From the NCBI GenBank assembly GCA_013368375.1, contig JAACJP010000003.1:1054001-1118000 (forward strand): a stretch of DNA of 64,000 nt, given 5' to 3'. Below, piece after piece: positions 49,756 to 60,300 of this stretch. The notes under the pieces were generated by a model. The model searched no databases. It was given only the letters and a program-made list of their open reading frames with translations, and had not been told where the DNA came from. A program made the position numbers and the translations under genes. The DNA comes from Tricholomella constricta. Its lineage: Eukaryota > Basidiomycota > Agaricomycetes > Agaricales > Lyophyllaceae. Every line of letters starts with the position of its first letter. Position 1 is the stretch's first letter.

Positions 49756-50022
49756 ATGTCACCCTTAGCCAGGGGAGGTTTATCCCATGGGCTCTGTAAA
49801 CCTGAGAGCATGTGCATTGACCCTGCTCGGGGTCCTAAGCCTAGGAGGTGGCAGAGAGCCTCGTTCGCTTCATGGACCTACGAGGGAAGTCGGGCGAACA
49901 AGACAAGAAGATGGTGATGGTATTAGATCGCGAGTCCGTAAGGGACTCACATGGTATATATATCAAAGTTTGTACATATGTACAGTAAGTATTGCCGTAT
50001 TATATCTACATGGTATCAGACC
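49756..50022 (+). repeat. Copia-like 5' LTR end and primer-binding site
   Basis: At about 50,008-50,020 the sequence TATATCTACATGGTATCAGA ends an LTR-like AT-rich block in CA and continues as TGGTATCAGA, the primer-binding site complementary to initiator tRNA-Met used by Copia elements. The LTR start is not certain; a TGTCACCC at ~49,755 is one option. Following frames (AVQTGTAPQLSVSTPTPVSV) look like a gag start that ends after ~50 codons. Confidence 0.5.
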
Positions 50023-50163
50023 AGTCGTGCATGCTCCTTGGTGGCGCACTCATCACAGAGCCCCCCAGCAGTGCAGACCGGTACTGCCCCCCAGCTATCA
50101 GTGTCCACGCCCACACCTGTGTCTGTTCCATTCGTTCTGGCCAAGCCTTGGGCGTCGTAGGGT

Positions 50164-51410
50164 TCATGCAGATTGTGGGACTTCTCCGTCTTCCAAATCG
50201 TCATCATCGTCATCGACAAGTCGGTCGATCAAAGACACCGGATTTGAGAGCCTGTTTTGCAGCGGTCGCGGCAGGTCTGTGAATCTCTCACTCAAGGGAA
50301 AAGAGGGGCCGGCTACAGGAGGGTCCGGGGGAGGAGCGGAGGTTAATTGCGCACCCAAGGAACATGCCGGAGGTCTGGCCGATGGGATTGAGGGGGAAGA
50401 TGCAGGCACTGGAACGGACGTCGATGGTGGCATTGTTGACAGCGGCGCGGCCGCTGTATAGCCCATGCGCAGGAGGACTTCCATCACCGCTTGGCTCATG
50501 AGCTGAGCTAAAGTTCGCCTTGTTATAGCTGGGAAGCAAAAGGGAAACAGTGTCAAGATGCTCCCATTCCAATTCATGCACCGACTCTCCCGTGCTCTGC
50601 CTCTGGCAAAGGGAAGCAATGTCAAGTGAACCTAATCCCACCGTGACCGCGGCGTCAGCGCTTCCACCTGCTTTGGATCCCACTCGTCGTCTCTCGCACC
50701 TGAGCAATTTTATGCAGGGGCAAAGGGGAGCGGCAAAGCAATGGGGAATGTCCTCGAGGTTGAGGCCTCCACTGAGTTTGTGGGCGAAGCGGCGAACATT
50801 CGCTTCTCCTCTGATCTGGGGCAGGTTTTCTCGAATACGGGGTGAGCGACCGTTGCTTGGGCTTCTCGCGGTCCACAGCGTCCGAGAGACGATGCGGGGG
50901 TGTCACCGTCGAGGCTTGCACTTGATTAGCACCAGTCACTAAAGAGACCGGTGCTACAGTGCAAGCTTGCATGAAATCCTCCTCCGAGGCGTGCAAGAGT
51001 TCGATTCTCACTATGCTAGGCGTACTAGCTAGTGGGTAAGCTTCTTTCAGAACTAACACCCCTTCAGGGGTCGCCACAGCTATCCACAATGTTCTCCTGA
51101 ATGTAGTCGTCGTCTCCAACAGGTGCATGAGCTCGACTTCTGGCATGTTTTGCGCTGCTACTCTCACCACTTCTTCCACTAAAGCTAGCGGCGTTGACAA
51201 GGGACAAGGCGCAGAACAGAGGAATGGAGGTCCGAGGGAAGGTGGAATCAATGCTGTTCTAGCAGAAGGTTCGTCTGCCGCCATGGCAGAGTCGGATGTC
51301 GCTTCGGCAGGAGTTTCATTGACTACCATCGGGAGAGGGAAGTCTTCCTTTGGTGGGCGAGCGCCCTGCGTGGGGGAAGGGGCACTCTTTGTCCTGAGGA
51401 CGAGCACCAA
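50164..51410 (-). pseudogene. unidentified Pro/Ser-rich element protein, decayed
   Basis: Two minus-strand frames (51410-50655 and 50625-50164) could be exons or frameshifted parts of one protein. One has LLETTTTFRRTLWIAVATPEG and a Pro/Arg-rich tail; the other ends in an acidic run, RLVDDDDDDLEDGEVPQSA. I recognise no domain. Its place, upstream of an oligo(A) tract (poly-T on plus at ~51,523-51,541) and a LINE 3' fragment, suggests gag-like or ORF1-like transposon origin. Confidence 0.35.
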
Positions 51411-52035
51411 TGCTGGACACGAAGTTGTCGATCACAGCAGCTAACCGCGGTGACACTCCACCATCGTTCAAGGTAAGTGCAGTGATAGATGGCTGAAAAG
51501 GGGGAGGATTGGGCTTTGGGAGCTTTTTTTTTTTTTTTTTCTTTTTGAAATCCATATTTATACCCCGGCGCCCGGTCGCAGTCCGGCTGGTGTGTAGTAC
51601 ATGATATATCTACAGTGACAGTGACGGTGTTGCATGTAACATGTGCATCTCGATATGCAGGCCGCTCGGAAGAGTCCCGCATGGAGGCAGTATCTGCCAA
51701 ATAGCGAGGGTGTGCTCGCTGAGAGGTTCCAAGTCGCAGAAGGACCCCTCCGCCTTGGCGGTGGGGCTATCTTAACCCTCCCAAGGGAAGGTACCGCAGG
51801 AATGACCCCAAGGCCCCCTTCTGACGGTTAGGTACCAATCAGTCGAGTAGCCCGGCGCCTTGTTGCTGGTCAGTAAATACTAGTCCAGCAGCAATTGCTT
51901 CGTCTCGCCGTAGCAAGCGGAATAATTCAGGTACCCAGATGAGATTTTCTGGGTGTGCTGGTTGGTCGTGCGGGCCTTCGTCAGGCTGCATGCGATGTGC
52001 TACTCTGCGGTGATGTGGTTTCCGCTTTGGTCTGG

Positions 52036-52135
52036 CCTTGGGGAAGGGTGGAGGTGGGTTTAATTTTCACTTGGGAAAGCAAAGGTCCGTGGGTTGACCT
52101 CGAGGAATTTGAGGTAATTCTTATGTTCGACGGGT
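52036..52135 (-). mobile_element. 3'-end fragment of a second LINE copy
   Basis: About 100 bp match the inverse of 43,880-43,980: both encode the HKNYL(E/K)FLEVNPRTFAFPSEN end of LINE ORF2. It is a short, heavily 5'-truncated copy. The neighbouring 51,411-52,035 holds a poly-T tract (51,523-51,541) but no gene. Confidence 0.75.
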
Positions 52136-52139
52136 TGGT

Positions 52140-53949
52140 TTTGGGATCTAATAAAAGGCTACACACTCATAGAGAAGCTGCTGCGGGACCTGCTGCGCAA
52201 GGTAGCCATGCTGCCAGGGTGCTCAAAATTGATATACTGCTGGACGATGTGCGGTTGGAAGCTGGCCAACAGATGGACAAGGCCTTTATCGAACTGAAAA
52301 GACTGCTCACCTCGGAACCGGTGTTGCGAGTGCCAAAGTGGGACGGCACACATTTCATAATCATGAGTGATGGGTGCCAGGATGCATTCAGCGCTGTACT
52401 CGCCCAACAATTCACCACAGAGCTACCAAGTTGGAAAACTGTCACAAAGCTACACCCGCTTGGTTTCGCGTCGAAATGCACCTCGCAGGTGGAGAGGAAG
52501 TACAAGCCCTTTTTACTCGAATTTGCCGCACTGAAATTTGCACTCGACCAGTTTTCCAACCTAGTGTGGGGCTTCCCCGTCGAGGTCGTAGACTGCCAGG
52601 TGCTGCGTGATGTCCTCACCAATGACAAGCTTAGCGCAACACACGCATGCTGGCGTGACAGAATCCTTGCACACCAAATCGTCGACGTCAAGCATGTACT
52701 TGGCTGAACAAACATGGTCGCCGACGGACTGAGCAGAGCAATGGAAGGCAGACCCCAAGAGGAAGGCGACGGCAGCGACTGGGCAGTCAGCGAAGATTGG
52801 GAGGCAGTGACTGGATTAGTCTACGACATCTTCCAGGTTGCCGAATGCTCCGACTTAGATGCTTTGCGCCACTGCTTTGCTGACAAACTGATCTTCCTTG
52901 AGGTTGTAGAGATGTTGCACGAGTTGGATACAGGCAAGACCATGAAGGAGCGGAAGCGAGCGAAGCACAGAGCGGTTGATTACATGGTCGAGGGTGACAG
53001 GTTGTACAAGGTCCAGGGCGCGAGCAAGAGCATGGGCAGAGTGTGTGGTGAAGGGCGAGGCGGTCGAGATCGCACAGGCGGAGCACTTGAAAGGAGGACA
53101 CTGGGGTCGGGACGCGGTCAAGCGCAGGCTCACGGACAGCATATAAAGCCCCGGGCTCGATGCCTCCATCATGGAGGGGATCAAGGGCTGTAAGAGATGT
53201 AAGAATTTTGGCGGTACAAACTTACATTTTCTGCTGAACCCGATAACACGACGGCACCCCTTCGAGCTCCTAGTCGGTGATTACCTATCGCTACCGATGG
53301 GCATAGGCAGTTTCCACACATTGGGGGTGTACATCGACACGTACTCACAGCACGTGTGGGCCCACAAATTGAAGACAGCGGGCACTGCGAAAACCATGAC
53401 TGAGTCGCTCGGACACATATTCCATGACTTCGCCCCGTCGGAGTCATTCATGATCGACGGAGGCCGACATTTTGATAACAAAGAGGTCAGAGAATTCTGC
53501 GGATGATGGGGGACAGAAATGCACGTCGTAGCGGCCTATTCACCCTGGGTGAACAGGCTGGTAGAAGGTACAAACAAAATCTTGCTACACGTCTTGAAAC
53601 GACTCTGCACCCCCGATCTAGGCGAGGACAAATATGATGCCATGTCCGTCGAAGACTTGCCACAAACATGGCCCAAACACCTCAACAAGGCAATCCAAAT
53701 ACTGAACTGGTGGATGCTCCCCGCACTCAACCACACGCCAAAGGAACTTCTGCTCGGACTGGTCATCGGTACACCGAAATTAAATGTAGTGGAAAACACA
53801 TCAACTCTACAAATGGACGACATCACCACACAGCTCGCCTACATCACCCAGCAGTGACTAGACAGCTACGCCGCAGCCGTGGCGCATGCAGTGAAACAAA
53901 AAGCGGCCTTTGATAAATGTGTTTTAGCAAACGGACAAGGGGAGGTGAT
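52140..53949 (+). pseudogene. Gypsy-C RNase H and integrase, interrupted
   Basis: A plus-strand pol from the RNase H region onward: MDKAFIELKRLLTSEPVLRV, FIIMSDGCQDAFSAVLAQQ, VERKYKPFLLEFAALKFALD and, after a TGA near 52,706, VADGLSRAMEG. The integrase zinc region is frameshifted near 53,040-53,170, then the DDE core follows: FELLVGDYLSLP (first Asp), FMIDGGRHFDNKEVREFC (second Asp) and YSPWVNRLVEGTNK (Glu). It is cut at 53949 by the gag-only LTR element and resumes at 57758. Stops at 53,504 and 53,856 show that it is dead. Confidence 0.88.
53945..53949 (+). repeat. target-site duplication GTGAT, left
   Basis: This GTGAT is followed directly by the LTR start TGTAAGGAC. The same five bases follow the LTR end at 57753-57757. 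A 5-bp duplication is standard for LTR-retrotransposon integrases. Confidence 0.92.
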
Positions 53950-54144
53950 TGTAAGGACACAGGTCCATACTGGTCACCTGTGTTGGCATTGTTTGGCAAC
54001 GCCTTCGGCGTTGCCTATATCTATTGTTTATATCTATTAGTTTAAGTAGATCTTTGCAACTTCATGTATAACTAGCAGAAAAATGACATCTGGTCAAGCT
54101 CGGTTATAGTGTGAATCGCGAGGTCGTCCTGTAGCACCGCTACA
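53950..54144 (+). repeat. 5' LTR of the gag-only element
   Basis: 195 bp, starting TGTAAGGACACAGGTCC and ending TAGCACCGCTACA. It contains a GGCAACGCCTTCGGCGTTGCC hairpin around 53,997-54,017 that is missing from the 3' LTR of the same element. Confidence 0.9.
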
Positions 54145-54263
54145 TTTTTTTGAGCTATCCAGCTCTACTGCTATATACAGCTATATTCCGCTATAACCCA
54201 CTATCTGCTTCTTTTCTCAACCTGGCCACTCAAACCCCTTTTGGCCAACACCGACATCTTGAT

Positions 54264-54629
54264 ATGACATCGAGAACCACCCAGGACCATGCGACACGCG
54301 CATGGACACACGAGGCCGCGGACACGCGGCCACGTCACTCGTCGGAACCGCAGCATGCGGCTCCGAGAGGCTTTTCGATGTTCGAAGCATCGAAATTGAT
54401 GCCACGCACGGCAGAACCGCCGGCGACGGTTCCCTCGAGCAAACTCGAGCCATTCCTATGGAACGGCACAGGCGAATCTTCGTCGCCTGTGCACGAAGAG
54501 TGGATCGAGCTCACCCTTCTACGGCGCAAGCTTCAGTTCTTTTGGTCGGCTACTGGGATAACCAACGAAACTCAGCGACGTAGGCTCGAAGCCTGCGCCG
54601 AACACGATGTATCTGAGTATTTTGGCTGA
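54264..54629 (+). pseudogene. N-terminal part of the gag-like ORF
   Basis: From ATG in MTSRTTQDHATRAWTHEAAD the frame runs ~120 codons to a TGA, with KLMPRTAEPPATVPSSKLEPF and IELTLLRRKLQFFWSATGIT. The last helical block resembles the later frame's WEVKIEAFWATTDVQ and may be one repeated gag helix. A stop at 54627 and another at 54701 separate it from the large frame; whether introns bridge them cannot be decided. A near-identical start is present in the second copy at 63859. Confidence 0.55.
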
Positions 54630-54703
54630 ATATATATTGATGTAGGACATACAGAGTACCTACAACAATACATGGACGCGCTACGTGCACGCTATCGCGA
54701 ATA

Positions 54704-56918
54704 GTGCGGTCAAGGAACCGCACCGACTAAAAGCGCTACACCTTCCACTTGGGAGGTAAAAATCGAAGCATTCTGGGCGACGACTGACGTCCAGAGCCAG
54801 TACCGGCGTCGGAGGTTGATAGAGGCCACCGAGAAGATATACCGCAAGTACGGTGCCCCATACTGGCACCATACAGAGGTCGGCGAATCGTACGCCGACA
54901 AAACTATAGGAACACTTCGTGATGTCGTGGACCTATACAGGAAGCGGCGTCCGAAGGACGCACACCGAGGAGCGTCGCAGTTGGGCGACGCAAATACGAC
55001 AGCGCTACAAGCGCCATCATCGTCGAAACCGGTGGGACCATTGAGTTGTGGTTCTAAGAATGCACGTCCGATTGAACGTTCGGGTGGCATGAGTGCTGCC
55101 CCCTTCAAATCGATCGTGAAGCAATCCGAAAGACGCGAGGGCAATGGCCTCGCATCGGTGAATGTCACATATAGTGGCGGACACGACGACCGCAACTGGC
55201 GAGCACCGTTGCCAACGCATGATCAAAGTGTGCGACGGAGGGCACAACCCAGGCATGAGGCCCTCCAACCGGGTAACATCGAGGGGATCGGCGAGCATCG
55301 AAGGATGCTCAAGGAGACACAAACCGAGGCGAACGTCGTAGATCAACGACGTCCTAGTGGGGGGGAGAGGTACCAGAGCAGTAGCTGCCACCCCACAGAC
55401 CAGACGATGAAGGAAACGTCGCAGGGCGACGTTTCACGATCCATGGTGCCCAGCAAAGGCGCAACAGTTGTTGGCAAGAAAGTTGCCAGCAATACAACAT
55501 CGGAGGTGCCGAATATACGACATTCGGAGGCCGAGACGCGTCGGGAAGGCACAGGGAATGAGCACCGACGGAGTATGGTCCGGACAGACCATACTATAGT
55601 TGAGGGCGCGCGGCAAGGTCGTGCGCATCAAGTCGAACCCCTAGAAGGTGTACCGGAGGACAGCAAGCGTCCTCCCACTAAGCCGATAGAAAGGCTTGCA
55701 TCAACGCGCTTAGTAGCACGCGCTGACTCGTCATTTAGGTATGTTACACCTAGATCCTATAGTGGCGCTATGGCCGCCACATCGGCATCGGAGAGTGCCA
55801 GCGCTAGCGTGCGCCCTCAACCGGAACGACCACCGGAGCACCCGACAAGAGGTGCTGCCAGCGAAAGCGGAAACGTAGGCGCACCCCAGATAGAGGGGGT
55901 GCACCAGGACGGATCAAGGTATCCGGCACTACTGGAGGTGCGGACAAATGTTCGCAAGGGAGGAGATGGGTGTGGTGAACACCCATCGAAGAAGATTGAA
56001 CGCCATGGGACGACGACCGCAAAGGTGCCGATGCTGGCATACCCGGAGGCGGACTTCCACATTGCGTGGTGGATAGCACGACGCATAGACGACGGAAGCG
56101 ACTGGAATGAGACGTTCCGGGAGCTAATGCACGATCGGCCAGAAGACGATGTGCGCCGGGTTTGGAGGTGGGTGATGTACCACCTCCGGTATCACAGAAA
56201 AGAACTCTGTGGGGACACGGGGTTAATGGGCGTCAAGCCTGTTCCAGAGACGGCGTCAAGCGCTGAATCCGATGGTGGATCTAGTGACCAACCCAGTGAG
56301 GCGGGAAGGTCAAGATCGAGTTCGCAAATTGGACAGGAGCGAACATGCACCCCCGACCATGTCCTAGACTGGCTGGAGGGTAACTCGAGCACCTACTCGC
56401 GCAGTATTAGCGCGAGTAGGGACAACTACAACATGGTGGTACCGACGCCATCGGAAGTTCGGAACGAAATGCCCACCAAACGATTGGCGTGTATGCGCCA
56501 AATTGTTCATCGCACATATGGCGATGAACCGGAAGAGGAAGACGACGGGAACAGTGAGCGGTCCGAAGGTCATTCGGAATGCTCAGAAGCATGGCATGTC
56601 CGAACATATGAATGTGAGGACGCATGCCACAAGTACCAGTACCTCGATGAAGACGGGAAGGAAATTCACGTCTATGAAGTGGAGAGCGATGGAGAATCCA
56701 ACGCTCTCGAGGCGGAATATGATAGCTACCGAGAACGTGGTAGCTATCAAGGGGAGGAGGAGAGTGGCGCTGAGCATAGCGGCTCGGAAGACGCTTGTTT
56801 TAACAACGAGCAGGAGAATGGCGCTGCACATAGCGGCCCAGAAGACGCTCGTTCAAACGACAAGCAAAGCGACAAAAGCGCTCGTTATGATGATAACGAG
56901 TGCACCGACTCCGATTGA
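54704..56918 (+). CDS. gag-like protein of the non-autonomous LTR element
   Basis: The frame is open for ~737 codons from just after a TAG at 54701. The N-terminal ~60 residues are helical (WEVKIEAFWATTDVQSQYRR, then LIEATEKIYRKYGAPYW). A long basic, Arg/Ser/Glu-rich middle follows, with no zinc knuckle. At ~410-480 is a structured block (FHIAWWIARRIDDGSDWNE, then RRVWRWVMYHLRYHRKELCG) that resembles no motif I know. The C-terminus is strongly acidic with imperfect repeats (AEHSGSEDACFNNEQ and AAHSGPEDARSNDKQ). The gag role is inferred from its position as the sole ORF between LTRs. It could instead be an unrelated captured gene. The long open frame suggests selection. Confidence 0.6.
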
Positions 56919-57574
56919 GCGTGTTGGGCTCGTTGTGCCCAACAGTTCCTATTCAGGTCTTTGAGATGCGATATTAGATGCATCAGTCCGGCAGCCGTAT
57001 CGGTTAGGTGTCGATGGTTATAACGTCGAGGTGGCAGCCTACGCGACTTTAACCACAGTCGCAGCGATAACCATTGCTGAAACCCTTGTGGCATATATGT
57101 CGGCTCGATAAATAGCGCCTCAGTCTTCTGCGGTAGTTCAACCAGCCCTGGTCCGGCAGGCGCAATAGCTGTCGACGAGGAGTCGAAGACGGAGCCAAAA
57201 AATCGATGAAGCCATAAATCACCGGCTAACGACTCGATTGGCGACTATCAAACCAACTCAGGCGCGAAAGTCATCGTTGGGCATTATGTGTCCAACCCTA
57301 GCCAGTACGTCCATGGAACATGGACGCCAATCTCTCAGAGACTGGAGGAACAAGTCGCGGTCGACAGAATCGACACTACGTTAGGGCCATGACCTAACGT
57401 TATCATTATTCCATATCGTCGGAGTACCAATACCCAGACGCGACAACTGTGACGCATAAAATATGCGCAATACATTCGAATATTGTTGTGCATACTGTAC
57501 GCGCGATATATACGACATACCCTCGACATCCGCCTGGGTGTAAAGATTGCTGAGTGCAATCTTAAAGGGGGGTA

Positions 57575-57752
57575 TGTAAGGACGCAGGTCCATACTGGTC
57601 ACCTGTGTTGGCATTGTTTGGCAATGCCAAATTGTTTATATCTATTAGTTTAAGTAGATCTTCGCAACTTCATGTATAACTAGCAGAAAAATGACATCTG
57701 GTCAAGCTCGGTTATAGTGTGAATCGCGAGGTCGTCCTGTAGCACCGCTACA
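57575..57752 (+). repeat. 3' LTR of the gag-only element
   Basis: 178 bp. Beside a few substitutions it differs from the 5' LTR by replacing the hairpin region (CGCCTTCGGCGTTGCC...) with TGCCAAATTG, a net loss of 17 bp. The two LTRs of one insertion are identical when made, so this is a later deletion or a recombination product. The stretch 56919-57574 between ORF and LTR has no gene. Confidence 0.9.
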
Positions 57753-58112
57753 GTGATATTCCGATGCGGTCAGCTAGTACAGGTATACCGAAGTAATTTG
57801 GACTACACATTTAAGACGGAGTGCAAGTTGCTACCAAAATGGTCGATATCGCGCAGGGTAACAGAGCACCTCGCCAACTCCTACAAACTCGAAACACTGG
57901 AAGGGGTGGCGCTCGAGGGGGCCTTCAGTGTAAGGAGGCTGCAGGAATTTACACCGTGAGAGGAAACAGAATTAGCGGTGAAGCACAAGGAGGGGTTGAA
58001 GAGGGCGGCTGAGGAGGAGATACGGAGGGTGCAGGCCGAGAAGGAGGAAGTCGCACGGGACAGAGAGCAGGAGGACAATGACAGTTGGGAGACGGACGAC
58101 GATGCTGAATAG
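57753..58112 (+). pseudogene. Gypsy-C integrase C-terminal end after the insertion
   Basis: After the second GTGAT the integrase resumes as IFRCGQLVQVYRSNLDYTF, TECKLLPKWSISRRV, SYKLETLEG and RRLQEFTP, an SH3-like tail. A one-base shift at ~57,957 is followed by an acidic tail (ELAVKHKEGLKRAAEEE and EDNDSWETDDDAE) ending at 58112. Removing the element and one GTGAT joins GEVI to FRCGQLVQ in frame, which confirms the insertion site. Confidence 0.88.
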
Positions 58113-58867
58113 GTTGGTGAACGTGACTGGGAAGTCGCTTTGTTCGGAGGGGGCACATGGAGTAGTGCGCCAGCGCTATTCCAAGCGCGCTGTCAGTTCA
58201 CACCAAGCTTTATGAAAAAGTTCAGTGTCCAGGCTCAACCGGAAGCTATTATATGCGACGGGAAGGTCACCTGGTGTTCGTTGGGGAATCTTCCCAGATA
58301 CGATTACCTAGGAGTGGGTTAGTTTATTATCTGGTCTAGAGATGGGTGGTTAGTCAATTGTCTTTGTTAGAGAAATATATCTCAACAATATTTAAGACAA
58401 TGAGCAGCTGTGGAGTAGATCGTTAGTGACAGTGATGAGGGTCGTAGATAGTCGTGATAGATGTCGTGAGTGTGTCGTTGAAGATACTACGTGTATATGA
58501 TAACTTGATATACAATGACTTGATATATGATAACTTGATGAGACTTGACTTAACTTGACTTGACTGACTTGTGTATATATAATAACTTGAATAACCTTGA
58601 CTTGACTTGACTTGACTTGACTGGCAGATGTATACGATAACTTGAATAGACTTGACGATAACTTGACTGACTGGCAGATGTATACGATGACTTGAATAGA
58701 CTTGACGATAACTTGACTGACTGGCAGATGTATACGATGACTTGAATGGACTTGACAATGACGAAGGCTTCCTGATAACAAAAGATAGAATGTAAGTCAG
58801 TAATAAATGTAATCAACTAACTGATAGCTGATTAATATGAGAAACAATGACGAAATAAATCTAACAA
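58113..58867. repeat. TTGACT-type satellite with exact 50-bp units
   Basis: The landmark CTGGCAGATGTATACGAT starts at 58621, 58671 and 58721, giving three 50-bp units. On both sides (58,500-58,620) the simple word TTGACT/CTTGACTTGA is repeated many times. 58,113-58,490 may contain the Gypsy-C 3' end; I see no gene. Confidence 0.75.
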
Positions 58868-59260
58868 GGTTGCTCACTGTCTCTTACAGTGATGAACAAG
58901 CTTGAGAGATATGGACGATGATGAACACTAGTCTAAATCACACTCTTCTGGGCACTGCCAGGCTCGAGTAGATGTATACTAGACTTGACGAAGAATACCG
59001 AGTTTGCTCACTGTTGTGGACAGTGACGAACAAACTAATTATCAACTTGCTCACTGTTTCTTACAGTGACGGACAAGATTGACAGACAAGAACGACAGAC
59101 TAGCTCACTTCGCAACTCTTCTGGGCACTGCCAGGCTCGAGCAGGAATTCCACTAGACTGAAACTGACTTCCTGGTTTGCTCACTGTTGGCGACAGTGAC
59201 GAACAAACCAAACTACCAAGTTGCTCACTGTATCTTACAGTGACGAACAACCTTTGGTAG
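58866..59260. repeat. ~175-bp tandem repeat with TCACTGT...ACAGTGA stems
   Basis: The landmark TTGCTCACTGT(C/T/A)TCTTACAGTGA starts near 58,872, 59,045 and 59,221. Each full unit also holds TCTTCTGGGCACTGCCAGGC and a second stem (TTTGCTCACTGTTG(T/G)(G/C)GACAG, then TGACGAACAAA). The stem arms TCACTGT/ACAGTGA resemble those in the 47,826-48,140 array. Confidence 0.75.
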
Positions 59261-59447
59261 ACAGAAACAACAGTGAATCAACTAAGATTACTGTCTTGGT
59301 CAACAGTATGACCAATGGGGGGTGAGTACAGGCTGTATATTGGATGAAACCACTGTTATACCACACCAGACTGGGGGTAATACTCAATTTCCTCTCCCTT
59401 ATATATATTTTGGCTACCTACGCTTACTAAGCATTGATGCAGTACAA

Positions 59448-59993
59448 TGAGTCATGTAGAGTCATATATTGTAAGTGAAGGAGTCAGAATGAGTCAGGGT
59501 GAGTCAGAATGTGTATTTATAGAAAGTAATGAGTCAGGATGAGTCAGAGCGTATTTATAGAAATATAATGAGTCAGATGTTATAAATAAACAGCCTTGAC
59601 TGTAAATGAGTCATCCTGATGCAATCTATGAGTCAGATTACATGTGTAGAGTTAAATATAGAATTGTAATGAGTCAAGTGTTATAATGACTGTAAATGAG
59701 TCATCCAGATGCAATCCATAAGTCAGATCACATGTGGAGGGTTAATTATAGAACACTTGAGTCAGATTGTCAGAATGGAGTCATATAGACATGAGTCATG
59801 TTGAGATATGGTTATATTTAGCACACTTGAGTTAGAATGTCAATTTTAGATCATGTAGGCAGATGAGTCATGTGGGAGGTGTGAGTCATGCTGTCATATG
59901 AGTCATGCTTACATAAGTATCATGTGGAGCATGTGGACCATCCTGACATATGAGTCATAAAGGTGCAATGAGTCATGAGCTGCATATGAGTCA
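59448..59993 (+). repeat. dense TGAGTCA array
   Basis: I count 21 GAGTCA words, 18 of them TGAGTCA, in about 545 bp, all on the plus strand, at irregular spacings. Longer pieces recur, for example GACTGTAAATGAGTCATCC (twice). TGAGTCA is the binding site of Gcn4/AP-1-type bZIP factors. It may be a decayed satellite rather than a regulatory cluster. Confidence 0.75.
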
Positions 59994-60099
59994 TAATGAC
60001 GAAACAAGTCATATGGATCCAATCAGTCAAGTTCAGGAGTTATGACTAAGCTGAGGTCATCTGACTTGTCCTTAGGATTACAGAATCATCAGAATGATG

Positions 60100-60300
60100 G
60101 AGTTAACCATTGCGCCATGTGGGCTGCTTAGTAATCTCTTATGATTATAAAGTTTTGCACCAGGCCGGGATTGAAGCAAGGTCAAAAGTGCCAAAGCAGT
60201 AGGTGCAAGTTAACCACTGAGCCATTGGGCTGTTTGTGACAAGCTAGACTTTAAACTGTTTATGAGGCAGGGATTGAACTGGTGTTATAAAATATAAGGC
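60100..60300 (-). repeat. tRNA-derived SINE-like sequences
   Basis: On the minus strand, TGGCTCAGTGGTTAAC (plus ~60,212-60,227) fits a pol III A box, and ~40 nt downstream CTTCAATCCCGGCC (plus ~60,163-60,177) fits a weak B box. A second A-box match TGGCGCAATGGTTAAC lies at plus ~60,103-60,118, and another B-box match CAGTTCAATCCCTGCC near plus 60,265-60,280. The folds are too poor for a working tRNA. Confidence 0.5.

Larger units (their letters stand above)
53950..57752 (+). mobile_element. complete LTR retrotransposon with only a gag-like ORF (TR-GAG-like, non-autonomous)
   Basis: The 3,803-bp element has a 195-bp 5' LTR (53950-54144) and a 178-bp 3' LTR (57575-57752), both TGTAAGGAC...CGCTACA. 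A polypurine tract AAAGGGGGG precedes the 3' LTR, and GTGAT flanks both sides. It carries a long gag-like frame but no protease, RT, RNase H or integrase, so it must move with enzymes from elsewhere. No clear primer-binding site is visible after the 5' LTR (TTTTTTTGAGC). Another copy starts at 63541. Confidence 0.9.

Noticed and set aside
49787..50461. Plus-strand 224-codon gene
   Set aside because: It starts within an LTR, crosses the primer-binding site and overlaps the antisense frame; composition is not gene-like.
54627..54703. Intron joining the two gag frames
   Set aside because: A GTATCT...GATGTAG intron is possible but leaves the wrong phase and a TAG still in frame, so I left the parts separate.
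60160..60235. Functional tRNA gene
   Set aside because: A and B boxes fit, but acceptor and anticodon stems do not pair and no clear anticodon loop is visible. Kept as SINE-like.
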